A stretch of 28,995 bases of DNA. It comes from a virus. Location of the stretch: positions 1-28,995 of IMG/VR virus record IMGVR_UViG_3300029319_000345; one strand, written 5' to 3'. A program made the position numbers and the translations under genes. Shown here piece by piece: positions 23,149-28,995 of the stretch. The notes under the pieces are model-generated. The model did no database searches. It had not been told where the DNA came from and saw only the letters and a list, made by a program, of their open reading frames with translations. Numbering within the stretch: position 1 is the first letter of the stretch; the number at the start of each line of letters is the position of its first letter.

Positions 23149-24684
23149 TTACAGATCAACTTCTTCTAAGTCAAGCCAGTTTTTTCCTATTTTTATTTCG
23201 ATACCAACAGGCATGTCGTAGGTGACATTATATCTCCTCATGGTTTCAAAGGGTAACGAGAGCATGGCATGTTTCATCATGTCTATGCAAATATTTTTTT
23301 CGTCTGGATGCACGTCCATGACGATGGAGTCGTGAACTGTGTTACATATCACACTCTGAATTCCTGCAGAGTCAATGACCCGCTGCAATGACACCAGAGC
23401 TATGGGCAACAAATCAGCGGTGGCAAATCCCTGCACCGGATAGTTGCATATAGCTGTGCGATTAGTTGCTGTGCCCCAGTCTGTCCACCGTGCATCAGGA
23501 AAAGCATATACTCGTCCTGACGGCAGGGATATCTCGCGATACTTCACAGCATCAGCTTGCAATATCTCGTGCCATACAGCGATACCCATGTACTTGTTTT
23601 TGAAGTCATCATAGTAACGCTTTTGATCTTCAGTGCCAGTCGTGCCACCATACAGAGGCTTGAAGGTGTGTGCTTTCGCCTCTTGTCGTGTGCAGCCGAT
23701 GACGCTTGCTGTGTAAGCGTGTACGTCTGTGCCGTTGCGAACATCAGCGTAAACAACCTTGTCTTTGGCGAGAAAGCCTGCCACACGAAACTCTAGTTGC
23801 GAGTAGTCCCCTTCAAGAATGTAACCATCAGGGAAGCGACTTTCGACGACCTTACGTATTGCGAATGTCGAACCGCGTGGCATGTTTTGGAAATTCGGAT
23901 TGCGAGACGAAAGCCTGCCCGTCGCCGTAACACACTGCATGAATTCCGGATGGATGAAGCCGTGGTCATCGACGTTGTTTTCCATGCCTTCGACGAACGT
24001 GTTGATGTACGTCTTGAGGGCGTTGTAGCGAGTATAAGCTGAAACAAATTCACGGGCGTCTCCCTGTAGTTCGCCTAGTCTCTCTTCCAGTGTAACCTTG
24101 TCTGCGCGAAAGCCAGCCGCAGCAGTGTCCCACGTGTTGCGTGGCACAATCTTAAACCCTGCCACTTGTCCTGTAGGCACGTAAAGGACACCAGAACCGC
24201 CGCAGGGCTTACATATACGTACTGCCTTACCGGGGGTGCCATCTTTGCGTAACGCCCGTGTGCGGCCCTCTCCAGAGCATTTAGGACACTGTTGCCCTTT
24301 TGTCTTGTAAACCACGTCAGTCATGCGGCGCACGACGCCACGGAACTCTTTCTCTGCCATGCGTACCCGCTGCTTGGGTTTCATGGTTGATCCGCGCATC
24401 TCGTGACCGAGGTTAAACGCACGCGCCCACTCCTTCTTGTCGCGCACTTTGCGTGAGTAGAGCAACACGCTGCGGTCGTCTGGGCTGGACAGATTGATGG
24501 GCGTGTCACCCATTGCATCCCGTGCAAGTTGCATGAGCCGTGTCTCTAGCTCCTGCATCTCTTCTTCATACTGCTTGCGAATGTCGGCAAGCGTGTCGAG
24601 ATTGATTCGAAGTCCGTTACGCTCAATCTGTGAGAGCGTGTTGGTCATCTCCAGTGACAATTTCAGTGTCGGCACGAGGCTCAT
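23149..24684 (-). CDS. Family-A DNA polymerase with DnaJ-type zinc finger
   Basis: This 511-residue polymerase domain replicates the phage genome. Motif A is DYSQLEFRVAGF (Asp293), motif B is R-x3-K-x7-YG (Arg333, Lys337, Phe341, Tyr345), and motif C is VHDSIVMDV (Asp452). Phe341 corresponds to E. coli Pol I Phe762. An insertion upstream of motif A holds CPKCSGEG (Cys133, 136) and CKPCGGSG (Cys158, 161), half of the four-module DnaJ zinc domain, presumably binding one zinc. I recall this combination as the hallmark of phage HMO-2011. The proofreading domain is absent and lies in the upstream gene. I chose the ATG at 24684 because GAGGA lies 8 bases ahead; the TTG at 24699 begins just upstream of that site, which falls within its next codons. 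Confidence 0.93.
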   Translation of the reverse strand: MSLVPTLKLSLEMTNTLSQIERNGLRINLDTLADIRKQYEEEMQELETRLMQLARDAMGDTPINLSSPDDRSVLLYSRKVRDKKEWARAFNLGHEMRGSTMKPKQRVRMAEKEFRGVVRRMTDVVYKTKGQQCPKCSGEGRTRALRKDGTPGKAVRICKPCGGSGVLYVPTGQVAGFKIVPRNTWDTAAAGFRADKVTLEERLGELQGDAREFVSAYTRYNALKTYINTFVEGMENNVDDHGFIHPEFMQCVTATGRLSSRNPNFQNMPRGSTFAIRKVVESRFPDGYILEGDYSQLEFRVAGFLAKDKVVYADVRNGTDVHAYTASVIGCTRQEAKAHTFKPLYGGTTGTEDQKRYYDDFKNKYMGIAVWHEILQADAVKYREISLPSGRVYAFPDARWTDWGTATNRTAICNYPVQGFATADLLPIALVSLQRVIDSAGIQSVICNTVHDSIVMDVHPDEKNICIDMMKHAMLSLPFETMRRYNVTYDMPVGIEIKIGKNWLDLEEVDL

Positions 24685-25225
24685 TAAACATTTCCTCAAA
24701 GGTTACGCCAAAGGCGTCTAGTTGTTTCAGTGCGATCTCTTCTGTGGCAAGCACGTCCGCACGACCGTACTCTTCAATTATCTCCCACGGTATATCGTAG
24801 AACGTCTTGCCTTCCTTGAGATACGGCTCCACAAGGTCTTTCTCCTTGCGGGTAACGTCATACTTTTCTGTAAGAGCAGCAAGTCCAAGAGGCCAACGCC
24901 GCGCCTTGGAGAGTATATATTCTGCAACCATCGTATCATAAATATGTCCCTCATAGGTAAAGCCGCACTCGCGTATCCACGTCAAGTCAAACTTGATGTT
25001 GTGGCCGACAAGAACGTCAGCATATTTCAAGGCAGCTTGAAATTTTGTGAACGCATTTGAAGTCGGCGGCTGTGTCGAATGATAGTAACAGTCATAGTCC
25101 ACGCTACTGATCAGCCACTTGTACCCGATAGAGACCAACCGATTGCCAAAGTATGGCAAGGGTGAGTAACCGCCGCCACGCTTCTCCGTGTGAGTTGTCT
25201 CCACATCAAACGTCAGTACGTTCAT
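24623..25225 (-). CDS. 3'-5' proofreading exonuclease (split polymerase subunit)
   Basis: This 200-residue DnaQ-like exonuclease has all DEDDy motifs: FDVETT (Asp7, Glu9), GHNIKFDLTWI (Asp80) and YGRADVLATEE (Tyr153, Asp157). In most family-A replicative polymerases this domain is the N-terminal part of the same chain. Here it is a separate gene whose last 62 bases overlap the polymerase gene in another frame. AAGGT lies about 9 bases ahead of the ATG. The start overlaps the preceding nuclease gene by 20 bases. It is presumably a subunit bound to the polymerase. The alternative, a +1 frameshift product joining both, cannot be excluded. Confidence 0.92.
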   Translation of the reverse strand: MNVLTFDVETTHTEKRGGGYSPLPYFGNRLVSIGYKWLISSVDYDCYYHSTQPPTSNAFTKFQAALKYADVLVGHNIKFDLTWIRECGFTYEGHIYDTMVAEYILSKARRWPLGLAALTEKYDVTRKEKDLVEPYLKEGKTFYDIPWEIIEEYGRADVLATEEIALKQLDAFGVTFEEMFNEPRADTEIVTGDDQHALTD

Positions 25226-25532
25226 TCAGTATTACCTTCTCTCCAAACAGAACACGACCATCCCACTTCGCAACTAACTTGACATTTAGCTTTTGTTGTA
25301 AGCCAGTAAGACCACCTATCGACACAACATTTTCACCGTTTTGTTTGAGTCGCGCATGTGCAGTTTTGCTATCGTACAGCACCACATCGCCTGTCTCTAC
25401 ATCTAAAGTTACAAAGTCTACAGGTCCGGTTGACGACAGATTCCTGAAGACTTCGTAACCCTCGTTGAGAAAATGATGACAAAGTTCTAATTCTGTGACA
25501 TCCCCGACTCTTTTAGTTGACTTGTCAGTCAT
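25206..25532 (-). CDS. Small PD-(D/E)XK nuclease, Holliday-resolvase-like fold
   Basis: This 108-residue protein has the compact nuclease layout: RVGDVTELELCHHFLNEGYE (Glu14), TGPVDFVTLD (Asp39) and LYDSKTA (Asp54, Lys56). The sequence and length recall Hjc-type resolvases and the PDDEXK_5 endonuclease-like families. The position between helicase and exonuclease suggests processing of replication or recombination intermediates. Because the phage also encodes endonuclease I, its substrate is unclear. The ATG overlaps the helicase stop (TGATG). No membrane or signal segment. Confidence 0.75.
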   Translation of the reverse strand: MTDKSTKRVGDVTELELCHHFLNEGYEVFRNLSSTGPVDFVTLDVETGDVVLYDSKTAHARLKQNGENVVSIGGLTGLQQKLNVKLVAKWDGRVLFGEKVILNERTDV

Positions 25533-26752
25533 CAGTAATACACCCCCTTCTCCACGTCGATTTGCGCGTTGACCATACCATGCCAGCCGTTCAGCTTGTT
25601 CTTAGATACACAGATGTGACGCACGGTATTCTCTACCTCGCTTGATCCGGTCTTGCCTATGCCGATGATGATGTCGGCCTCACCAGCCTTACCCGTACGC
25701 GAGTTATCCAGCATAGAGTAGTCAATAAATTGACGGTCGTGTGCGTCAAAGTTTGCCTGACTAACTGCCCAGACCAGTAACTTGTTACGCTTGGCAATCT
25801 CCCGTGCGTAGACATAGGTCTCTTTGAGACGCTCGTCACCACGATTGAAGTCACCCTTGATGCGGAACTTGTCTAGCTGATCCATAAACATGATGTCAGG
25901 CTTGTTCAGCTTGGCGTATTCATCAGCCTCTTCGACAGACGTGCCCACCGAATCCATGACCGTCAGGTATGGTGCAATCTCGTCACGATACTTGACCGCG
26001 AGAGTTGCACGACTCTGCCGCATTTCTTGCTTGGTCAACTCAAAATATGACTGAATGATCCGTAGCTTTATGCGGTCAGCCGGTTCCTCGTTAGCCCAGT
26101 ACACAACCTTGAGTCCCTGCCGGATGTACGACGCAGCAAGGAAGCAGCAGAAAGTTGTCTTGCCAACTTCCGGTCGAGCGAACAGAATGCCGAGGTTGCC
26201 CCTATCTAGTCCGGGAACTTCTTCCTGTAACAGATTGAATTGAAACGGAAAGTCAGGGTCGCCAGTCACGGCGTCAAGTAATTCATCCAAGTCGTTATCC
26301 ACTTCTGTATAGGTTGTTTTGTCAGACATGCGTCCGTCATCAACAGCATCAATAAGGCGTTGCAACTCCCCGAACTCTTCGCTCTCGCCTGTGAAGATTT
26401 CGATAGCCTTCTCACCAATTTGTCGGGCACGATCACGCAACCAGAAGTTACGCACCATGTCGATGTGCATGTCTGTGTTCTCTGGGTTGCCAGACTCAAG
26501 CGTAACGATGATATCGTGTACCTTCTCACGCGCACTGTCGGGCATGGCAGGATTGCGATCATCGAACAACGCAGCTAACTCCGATGATGTCATCGTGTTG
26601 CCATACTTTGTGTGGCTATAGGTCAGCGTGTCGAAGATGTCACGCATCTCTCGCGTGAACATGTCACGATCAAGCGTGTTCTTTACTTGTGAAAAGAATT
26701 CTGCGTTGAGGCAAAAGCCAAGTATCTGTGTGTCAAGCGATACGTTCGTCAA
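25532..26752 (-). CDS. DnaB-like replicative DNA helicase
   Basis: This 406-residue hexameric-type helicase has an N-terminal DnaB-like helical domain (residues 5-60). Its RecA-like motor has Walker A ARPEVGKTT (192-200), a catalytic-Glu region NEEPADR (221-227), Walker B IMFMDQLD (Asp291) and the AVSQ motif after it. The motor is of the SF4 (DnaB/T7 gp4) class. Unlike T7 gp4 it is not fused to a primase and keeps a DnaB-style N domain. The start is a TTG at 26752, inside the end of the primase gene (20-base overlap). AGGG lies about 9 bases ahead and no upstream in-frame ATG fits. It unwinds DNA for the polymerase encoded three genes downstream. Confidence 0.92.
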   Translation of the reverse strand: MTNVSLDTQILGFCLNAEFFSQVKNTLDRDMFTREMRDIFDTLTYSHTKYGNTMTSSELAALFDDRNPAMPDSAREKVHDIIVTLESGNPENTDMHIDMVRNFWLRDRARQIGEKAIEIFTGESEEFGELQRLIDAVDDGRMSDKTTYTEVDNDLDELLDAVTGDPDFPFQFNLLQEEVPGLDRGNLGILFARPEVGKTTFCCFLAASYIRQGLKVVYWANEEPADRIKLRIIQSYFELTKQEMRQSRATLAVKYRDEIAPYLTVMDSVGTSVEEADEYAKLNKPDIMFMDQLDKFRIKGDFNRGDERLKETYVYAREIAKRNKLLVWAVSQANFDAHDRQFIDYSMLDNSRTGKAGEADIIIGIGKTGSSEVENTVRHICVSKNKLNGWHGMVNAQIDVEKGVYY

Positions 26753-27542
26753 TGAACTCGTCCCTTTCGTCGTCCCTCATGTTTTTCAAGTCGTATGGCA
26801 GCACTGCCAAGGATGTCGGCACAAGAAAATGCAAACGTCGAACCATGTCAAGTGCCTTGTCAGTCGCATCCTTGTCCATCGCAATAAACACATGACGATA
26901 CTCGGACAGACGTTTAACATGCTCGTTGAGCAAGTTCGTGCCTAACAGAGCCATGCCTGTGACCTTGTTGCTTATCGCACAGGCACTGGCACAATCCTCT
27001 ACCACAAAGACAACATCTGATGTGCCGCAAACAAACGGCATCTGTGACTTACCATACCGATACCACTTGGGTCTGATGTCACGCAACGCTCTGCCCACGG
27101 CATCTACAACCTTGCGACCATCCCGCACCATGTATACGACGCGGTGGCGCTTGAAGTCGTAGCGAATGTCAGCACGACCTGACAAATATGAGTCATAAGC
27201 ACTGACCTTTTTTACATAAAGCTCTGCATCTATGTTGCGTGACAGGCTCACAAATGTAGATGGTTCTTCAAAAGAGGCCCAGTGAGGATAAGCGACATTC
27301 GGAAATTTTTGCCGGTCTTTTATCAACGCTTGACTAGCGAACTCTTTCGTCAACTTCACACCCGTACGCCCCTTCACGTTACAGTCAGCGTGAAAGCAGT
27401 ACCACAGACGCTGAACTCCGTCATCCGTCACGCTGAACGTGTTCGACTTAGCGCAGACAGGACAATCTGATCGATAACTTGTCAGCGGCTGCATATCAAG
27501 TGATTCAACGTAAGCCGTAAGCCATGACGGGGATTTGGTCAT
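26733..27542 (-). CDS. DNA primase with zinc finger and TOPRIM domain
   Basis: This 269-residue primase makes RNA primers for lagging-strand synthesis. An N-terminal zinc ribbon is visible (Cys27, Cys30, Cys49, Cys54; C-x2-C-x18-C-x4-C). The TOPRIM catalytic core has Glu182 (VFVVEDCASACAI) and Asp223/Asp225 (FIAMDKDAT). The order and size match the primase half of T7 gp4, here as an independent gene. I chose the ATG at 27542 because AAGGTGG lies about 9 bases upstream; the frame from 27602 would add a hydrophobic stretch not expected in primases. It is the first gene of the minus-strand replication operon, next to the divergent regulatory region. Confidence 0.92.
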   Translation of the reverse strand: MTKSPSWLTAYVESLDMQPLTSYRSDCPVCAKSNTFSVTDDGVQRLWYCFHADCNVKGRTGVKLTKEFASQALIKDRQKFPNVAYPHWASFEEPSTFVSLSRNIDAELYVKKVSAYDSYLSGRADIRYDFKRHRVVYMVRDGRKVVDAVGRALRDIRPKWYRYGKSQMPFVCGTSDVVFVVEDCASACAISNKVTGMALLGTNLLNEHVKRLSEYRHVFIAMDKDATDKALDMVRRLHFLVPTSLAVLPYDLKNMRDDERDEFIDERIA

Positions 27543-27671
27543 AAGCGATTCCACCTTCCTATCAGTAACAAGAAGTAACAAACAATGACAAAGAGATGCC
27601 ACGACTCAGACAGCTTGTAAACAAGTAAAGCAAGTAAATGTTCCATGCCGCCACGGTAGACGACAAAGATA

Positions 27672-27686
27672 TTGCTTGACAAGCAA
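27672..27686. promoter_or_regulatory. Perfect 7+1+7 palindrome, candidate operator
   Basis: TTGCTTG-A-CAAGCAA is a perfect inverted repeat with a single central base. It covers the whole -35 box of the rightward promoter, so a bound repressor would block transcription. The ribbon-helix-helix-like protein encoded 170 bases downstream is the obvious candidate ligand (inference). Confidence 0.6.
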
Positions 27687-27704
27687 AAAATATGAGGACA
27701 CTAT
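27676..27704 (+). promoter_or_regulatory. Candidate rightward sigma-70 promoter
   Basis: TTGACA at 27676-27681 is followed by a 17-base spacer and CACTAT at 27699-27704. The -35 box is perfect and the -10 box matches at three of six positions. The predicted start near 27711 lies 18 bases before the first small gene, whose ribosome binding site is GGGAG. Confidence 0.55.
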
Positions 27705-27728
27705 CTATTACCCCTTTGGGAGATACCC

Positions 27729-27899
27729 ATGACAAAAAAAATACAAAAGATAAATCCTGTAGCTAAATCCCTACGGGAGTCTACTTATCGTAACAGGGTA
27801 ATCCAAGACAAAAGAAAAACCCACAGGGATAAGCAGCACAAAAAGGAAATAAGAGATGCCAAGACCTCACAAGATACGAGAAGAGACCAAGACGTATAA
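27729..27899 (+). CDS. Small highly basic phage protein
   Basis: A 56-residue protein reading MTKKIQKINPVAKSLRESTY, then a continuous Lys/Arg/Asp/Gln-rich helix. About four in ten residues are Lys or Arg. The opening NPVAKSLR is a pattern I recall from very small proteins in many marine phages. GGGAG lies 7 bases ahead of the ATG, and the gene follows a candidate promoter. It overlaps the next gene by 44 bases in another frame. The composition suggests nucleic-acid or ribosome contact, but the role is unknown. Confidence 0.7.
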   Translation: MTKKIQKINPVAKSLRESTYRNRVIQDKRKTHRDKQHKKEIRDAKTSQDTRRDQDV

Positions 27900-28071
27900 C
27901 TTGTTGATGACACTACGCCAGTATGATACCTTGGCAAAACACTCACAAGAGATGACAAAACGTGGTCTCGAACAAGTTGCCGTGGCTGATCTCATTCGCG
28001 AGGCAATTGATATTTACATAGAAGCACTTGAAGACGAGGAGTATGAAGGCAGTGTCACAGAGAAAGATTAA
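27856..28071 (+). CDS. Ribbon-helix-helix-like DNA-binding protein
   Basis: This 71-residue protein has the layout of an Arc/CopG-type regulator. A short strand (TKTYNLLMTLRQYDTL, residues 12-27) is followed by a helix, and then a second helix VADLIREAIDIYIEALEDEE. Such proteins dimerise and insert the paired strands into the major groove at inverted or tandem repeats. AAGGA lies about 9 bases ahead of the ATG. The palindrome over the upstream promoter (27672-27686) is a plausible autoregulatory target. It overlaps the preceding small gene by 44 bases and the following gene by about 29. Confidence 0.7.
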   Translation: MPRPHKIREETKTYNLLMTLRQYDTLAKHSQEMTKRGLEQVAVADLIREAIDIYIEALEDEEYEGSVTEKD

Positions 28072-28327
28072 AGTGTTTAAGGATCGTAAGGGTAACGACC
28101 TCATGCCGTACGTTGTATCAGAGAATAATAGACATGAGGTTGTCGCCCCAGTATCATCTGTGCGAATAGGAGAGACAAAACGAGACGCGGTTAAGTCAAA
28201 GCATTGCGTTGATTATCCACGCTGGGTTGCACTGTTTGTAGGACGCAGTCACAATGAATGCACAAAGTGGCTTGACAAGTACAGCAAGGTGGTGCTAAAG
28301 CTGTGTATACCGTACGAGGTCAGGTAG
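28043..28327 (+). CDS. Hypothetical protein
   Basis: A protein of about 94 residues reading MKAVSQRKIKVFKDRKGNDL, then a strand-rich part and a basic end (KVVLKLCIPYEVR). The start is uncertain: the ATG at 28043 lies too close to the GAGGAG at 28036-28041, whereas the in-frame GTG at 28052 is 10 bases from it. The overlap with the regulator gene is about 20-29 bases. No motif recognised. It is the last gene before a strong terminator. Confidence 0.55.
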   Translation: MKAVSQRKIKVFKDRKGNDLMPYVVSENNRHEVVAPVSSVRIGETKRDAVKSKHCVDYPRWVALFVGRSHNECTKWLDKYSKVVLKLCIPYEVR

Positions 28328-28377
28328 TCCTTTCCCGACTTTGTGCGGTACCTCCTTTTGTGGTTAGAATCATTGAG

Positions 28378-28412
28378 CAGGGCTGGTAGAAATACTGGCC
28401 CTGTTCTTTTTT
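28378..28412 (+). terminator. Strong intrinsic terminator
   Basis: An 11-base-pair stem (CAGGGCTGGTA at 28378-28388 with TACTGGCCCTG at 28393-28403, two G-U wobbles) closes a GAAA tetraloop. TTCTTTTTT follows directly. It ends the transcript of the three small genes that start at 27729. Confidence 0.88.
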
Positions 28413-28414
28413 GT

Positions 28415-28443
28415 TTGACAGGGTTAATCGTTATCTGTATGGC
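28415..28443 (+). promoter_or_regulatory. Weak candidate promoter after the terminator
   Basis: A perfect TTGACA at 28415-28420 begins two bases after the terminator T-run. The best -10 at 17-base spacing is TATGGC (28438-28443), only a partial match. Placement after a terminator and ahead of a well-marked gene supports it, but the -10 is poor. Confidence 0.35.
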
Positions 28444-28467
28444 TAACTATCGAAAGGAGATCGACAC

Positions 28468-28710
28468 ATGGAAGTAATCGTAAAAGATGACGACCGCCGA
28501 CAGCTTCTGAAGGCACACAATGATCTGCGTAACATGATCACCACAATCCACGAGTGCAGCGACATTTGGTTGTCCGATATAGGGAAGCTTGAACATCTGC
28601 AACACATGCTGCATCACGCACTCAAGTTCACCCCACCTGTTGACAGTGACGGTAACAAAATGTGGTATCGTGACTTTGTTTACGCAGAAGAGGTTCCGAC
28701 TGATGACTAG
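28468..28710 (+). CDS. Hypothetical protein, early-region type
   Basis: This 80-residue acidic protein is predicted to be helical (DDRRQLLKAHNDLRNMITTI, residues 8-27), with a His-rich part (LEHLQHMLHHALKF) and an acidic end. AAGGAG lies 9 bases ahead of the ATG. It is the first gene after the terminator, presumably starting a new transcript. It overlaps the next gene by 8 bases. No recognised motif. Confidence 0.6.
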   Translation: MEVIVKDDDRRQLLKAHNDLRNMITTIHECSDIWLSDIGKLEHLQHMLHHALKFTPPVDSDGNKMWYRDFVYAEEVPTDD

Positions 28711-28984
28711 ACTTTATCAACTGGTGATGGACAGCGCAAAGAACCCGCTGTCCAACATCCCCGACGTAAACACTCGTCACATGATCATGCAAATCCTTGC
28801 GTGGATGTGGTGCATCGTGTTTTCGTCTTGGGTGGGATCGATTGTCGTGTTCGGCATCAGTGCGCTTGTCCACGCAATCCTGTTGGCTGGCATCTTTATC
28901 ACGCTGGGCGTGTTCGAAACTGCAAAACGTAAGCCACAGTATTTCGGTGGACTGGGTAGAGGCAGCGGAGGTGAGCATGAATAG
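28703..28984 (+). CDS. Small two-helix membrane protein
   Basis: This 93-residue protein has two hydrophobic segments, about residues 29-50 (ILAWMWCIVFSSWVGSIVVFG) and 52-70 (SALVHAILLAGIFITLGVFE), probably a hairpin in the inner membrane. A basic tail follows (KRKPQYFGGLGRGSGGEHE). I started it at 28703, where the ATG overlaps the preceding stop region and has GAGGT upstream. The longer frame from 28589 reads through the neighbour. The AWMW...FETAK pattern recalls small membrane proteins of cyanophages and other marine phages (recalled). A role in host takeover, superinfection exclusion or lysis is possible but unproven. Confidence 0.65.
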   Translation: MTRLYQLVMDSAKNPLSNIPDVNTRHMIMQILAWMWCIVFSSWVGSIVVFGISALVHAILLAGIFITLGVFETAKRKPQYFGGLGRGSGGEHE

Positions 28985-28995
28985 ATACTATGTAG
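28977..28995 (+). CDS. Start of a gene cut by the window edge
   Basis: An ATG at 28977 is preceded by the strong ribosome binding site GGAGGTGA and overlaps the end of the membrane protein gene by 8 bases. Only MNRYYV can be read. The overlap style matches the rest of the operon, so a gene probably continues to the right. Confidence 0.5.

Larger units (their letters stand above)
27543..27728. promoter_or_regulatory. Divergent regulatory region with CTTG/CAAG half-sites
   Basis: This 186-base A+T-rich gap separates the leftward replication operon from the rightward small genes. It contains CTTGT-AA-ACAAG at 27614-27625, followed by another CAAG at 27631. The two AAGTAAA copies are 9 bases apart (27623 and 27632). 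The perfect palindrome described separately lies further right. No convincing minus-strand promoter with both boxes was found. The region could also hold a replication origin, which I cannot test. Confidence 0.5.

Noticed and set aside
1-28995. tRNA genes, integrase or att sites
   Set aside because: No cloverleaf-like sequence or recombinase motif was noticed by reading; a tRNAscan-SE run would be needed to exclude tRNAs firmly.

Overview
This window looks like part of a lytic, short-tailed marine bacteriophage genome of the SAR116-phage HMO-2011 type. The strongest marker is a family-A DNA polymerase carrying a DnaJ-type zinc finger (two CxxCxGxG modules, near 24191-24288 on the minus strand). 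A DNA polymerase with a partial DnaJ domain is, from memory, the published hallmark of that phage type. It sits beside a T7-like endonuclease I, a primase, a DnaB-like helicase and a B12-dependent ribonucleotide reductase. Host range is inference: HMO-2011-type phages infect marine Alphaproteobacteria (SAR116, Roseobacter group). No integrase, repressor, terminase, portal or capsid gene is visible, so the head genes lie outside the window. No tRNA, CRISPR array or insertion sequence was recognised.

Left part, plus strand (1-17086): the end of the late, structural region. It holds a tail-fibre/adhesin block: a 5'-truncated fibre gene, then fibre-like genes at 1876, 3401, 4677 and 5679, each of the last group paired with small partner genes. 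A small coiled-coil membrane protein (holin candidate) follows. Then come tightly coupled virion proteins at 7167, 8535 and 8944, and two very large proteins of 864 and 1570 residues that sit where ejection (internal virion) proteins are expected. Last is a small basic protein with a calcium-loop-like motif. A textbook sigma-70 promoter (TTGACA-17-TATAAT) overlaps the stop codon of the first fibre gene, and three back-to-back hairpins lie at 3018-3087.

Middle and right part, minus strand (27542 down to 17083): one long, nearly gapless replication and nucleotide-metabolism operon. In transcription order it encodes primase, DnaB-like helicase, a PD-(D/E)XK nuclease, a 3'-5' exonuclease, DNA polymerase, a probable ssDNA-binding protein, a Cas4-like nuclease, an unknown protein, endonuclease I, an unknown protein, a DUF3310 protein, class II ribonucleotide reductase, a 42-residue ORF, another PD-(D/E)XK nuclease and two small proteins. 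Most junctions are ATGA/TAATG-type overlaps. Several longest-ORF starts lie inside the ribosome binding site, and I corrected them. The operon meets the late operon tail to tail with a 4-base overlap.

Right end, plus strand (27729-28995): divergent small genes, probably early. They encode a basic 56-residue protein, a ribbon-helix-helix-like DNA-binding protein, unknown proteins and a two-helix membrane protein. The 186-base divergent region holds a TTGACA promoter element embedded in a perfect 7+1+7 palindrome, with further CTTG/CAAG half-sites nearby. A strong intrinsic terminator (28378-28412) separates the first small-gene group from the second.

The genes fit together as a self-contained replisome (primase, helicase, polymerase with separate proofreading subunit, SSB candidate). 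The nucleases and ribonucleotide reductase could degrade host DNA and recycle it into dNTPs. The late region would assemble the adhesion and DNA-ejection apparatus.
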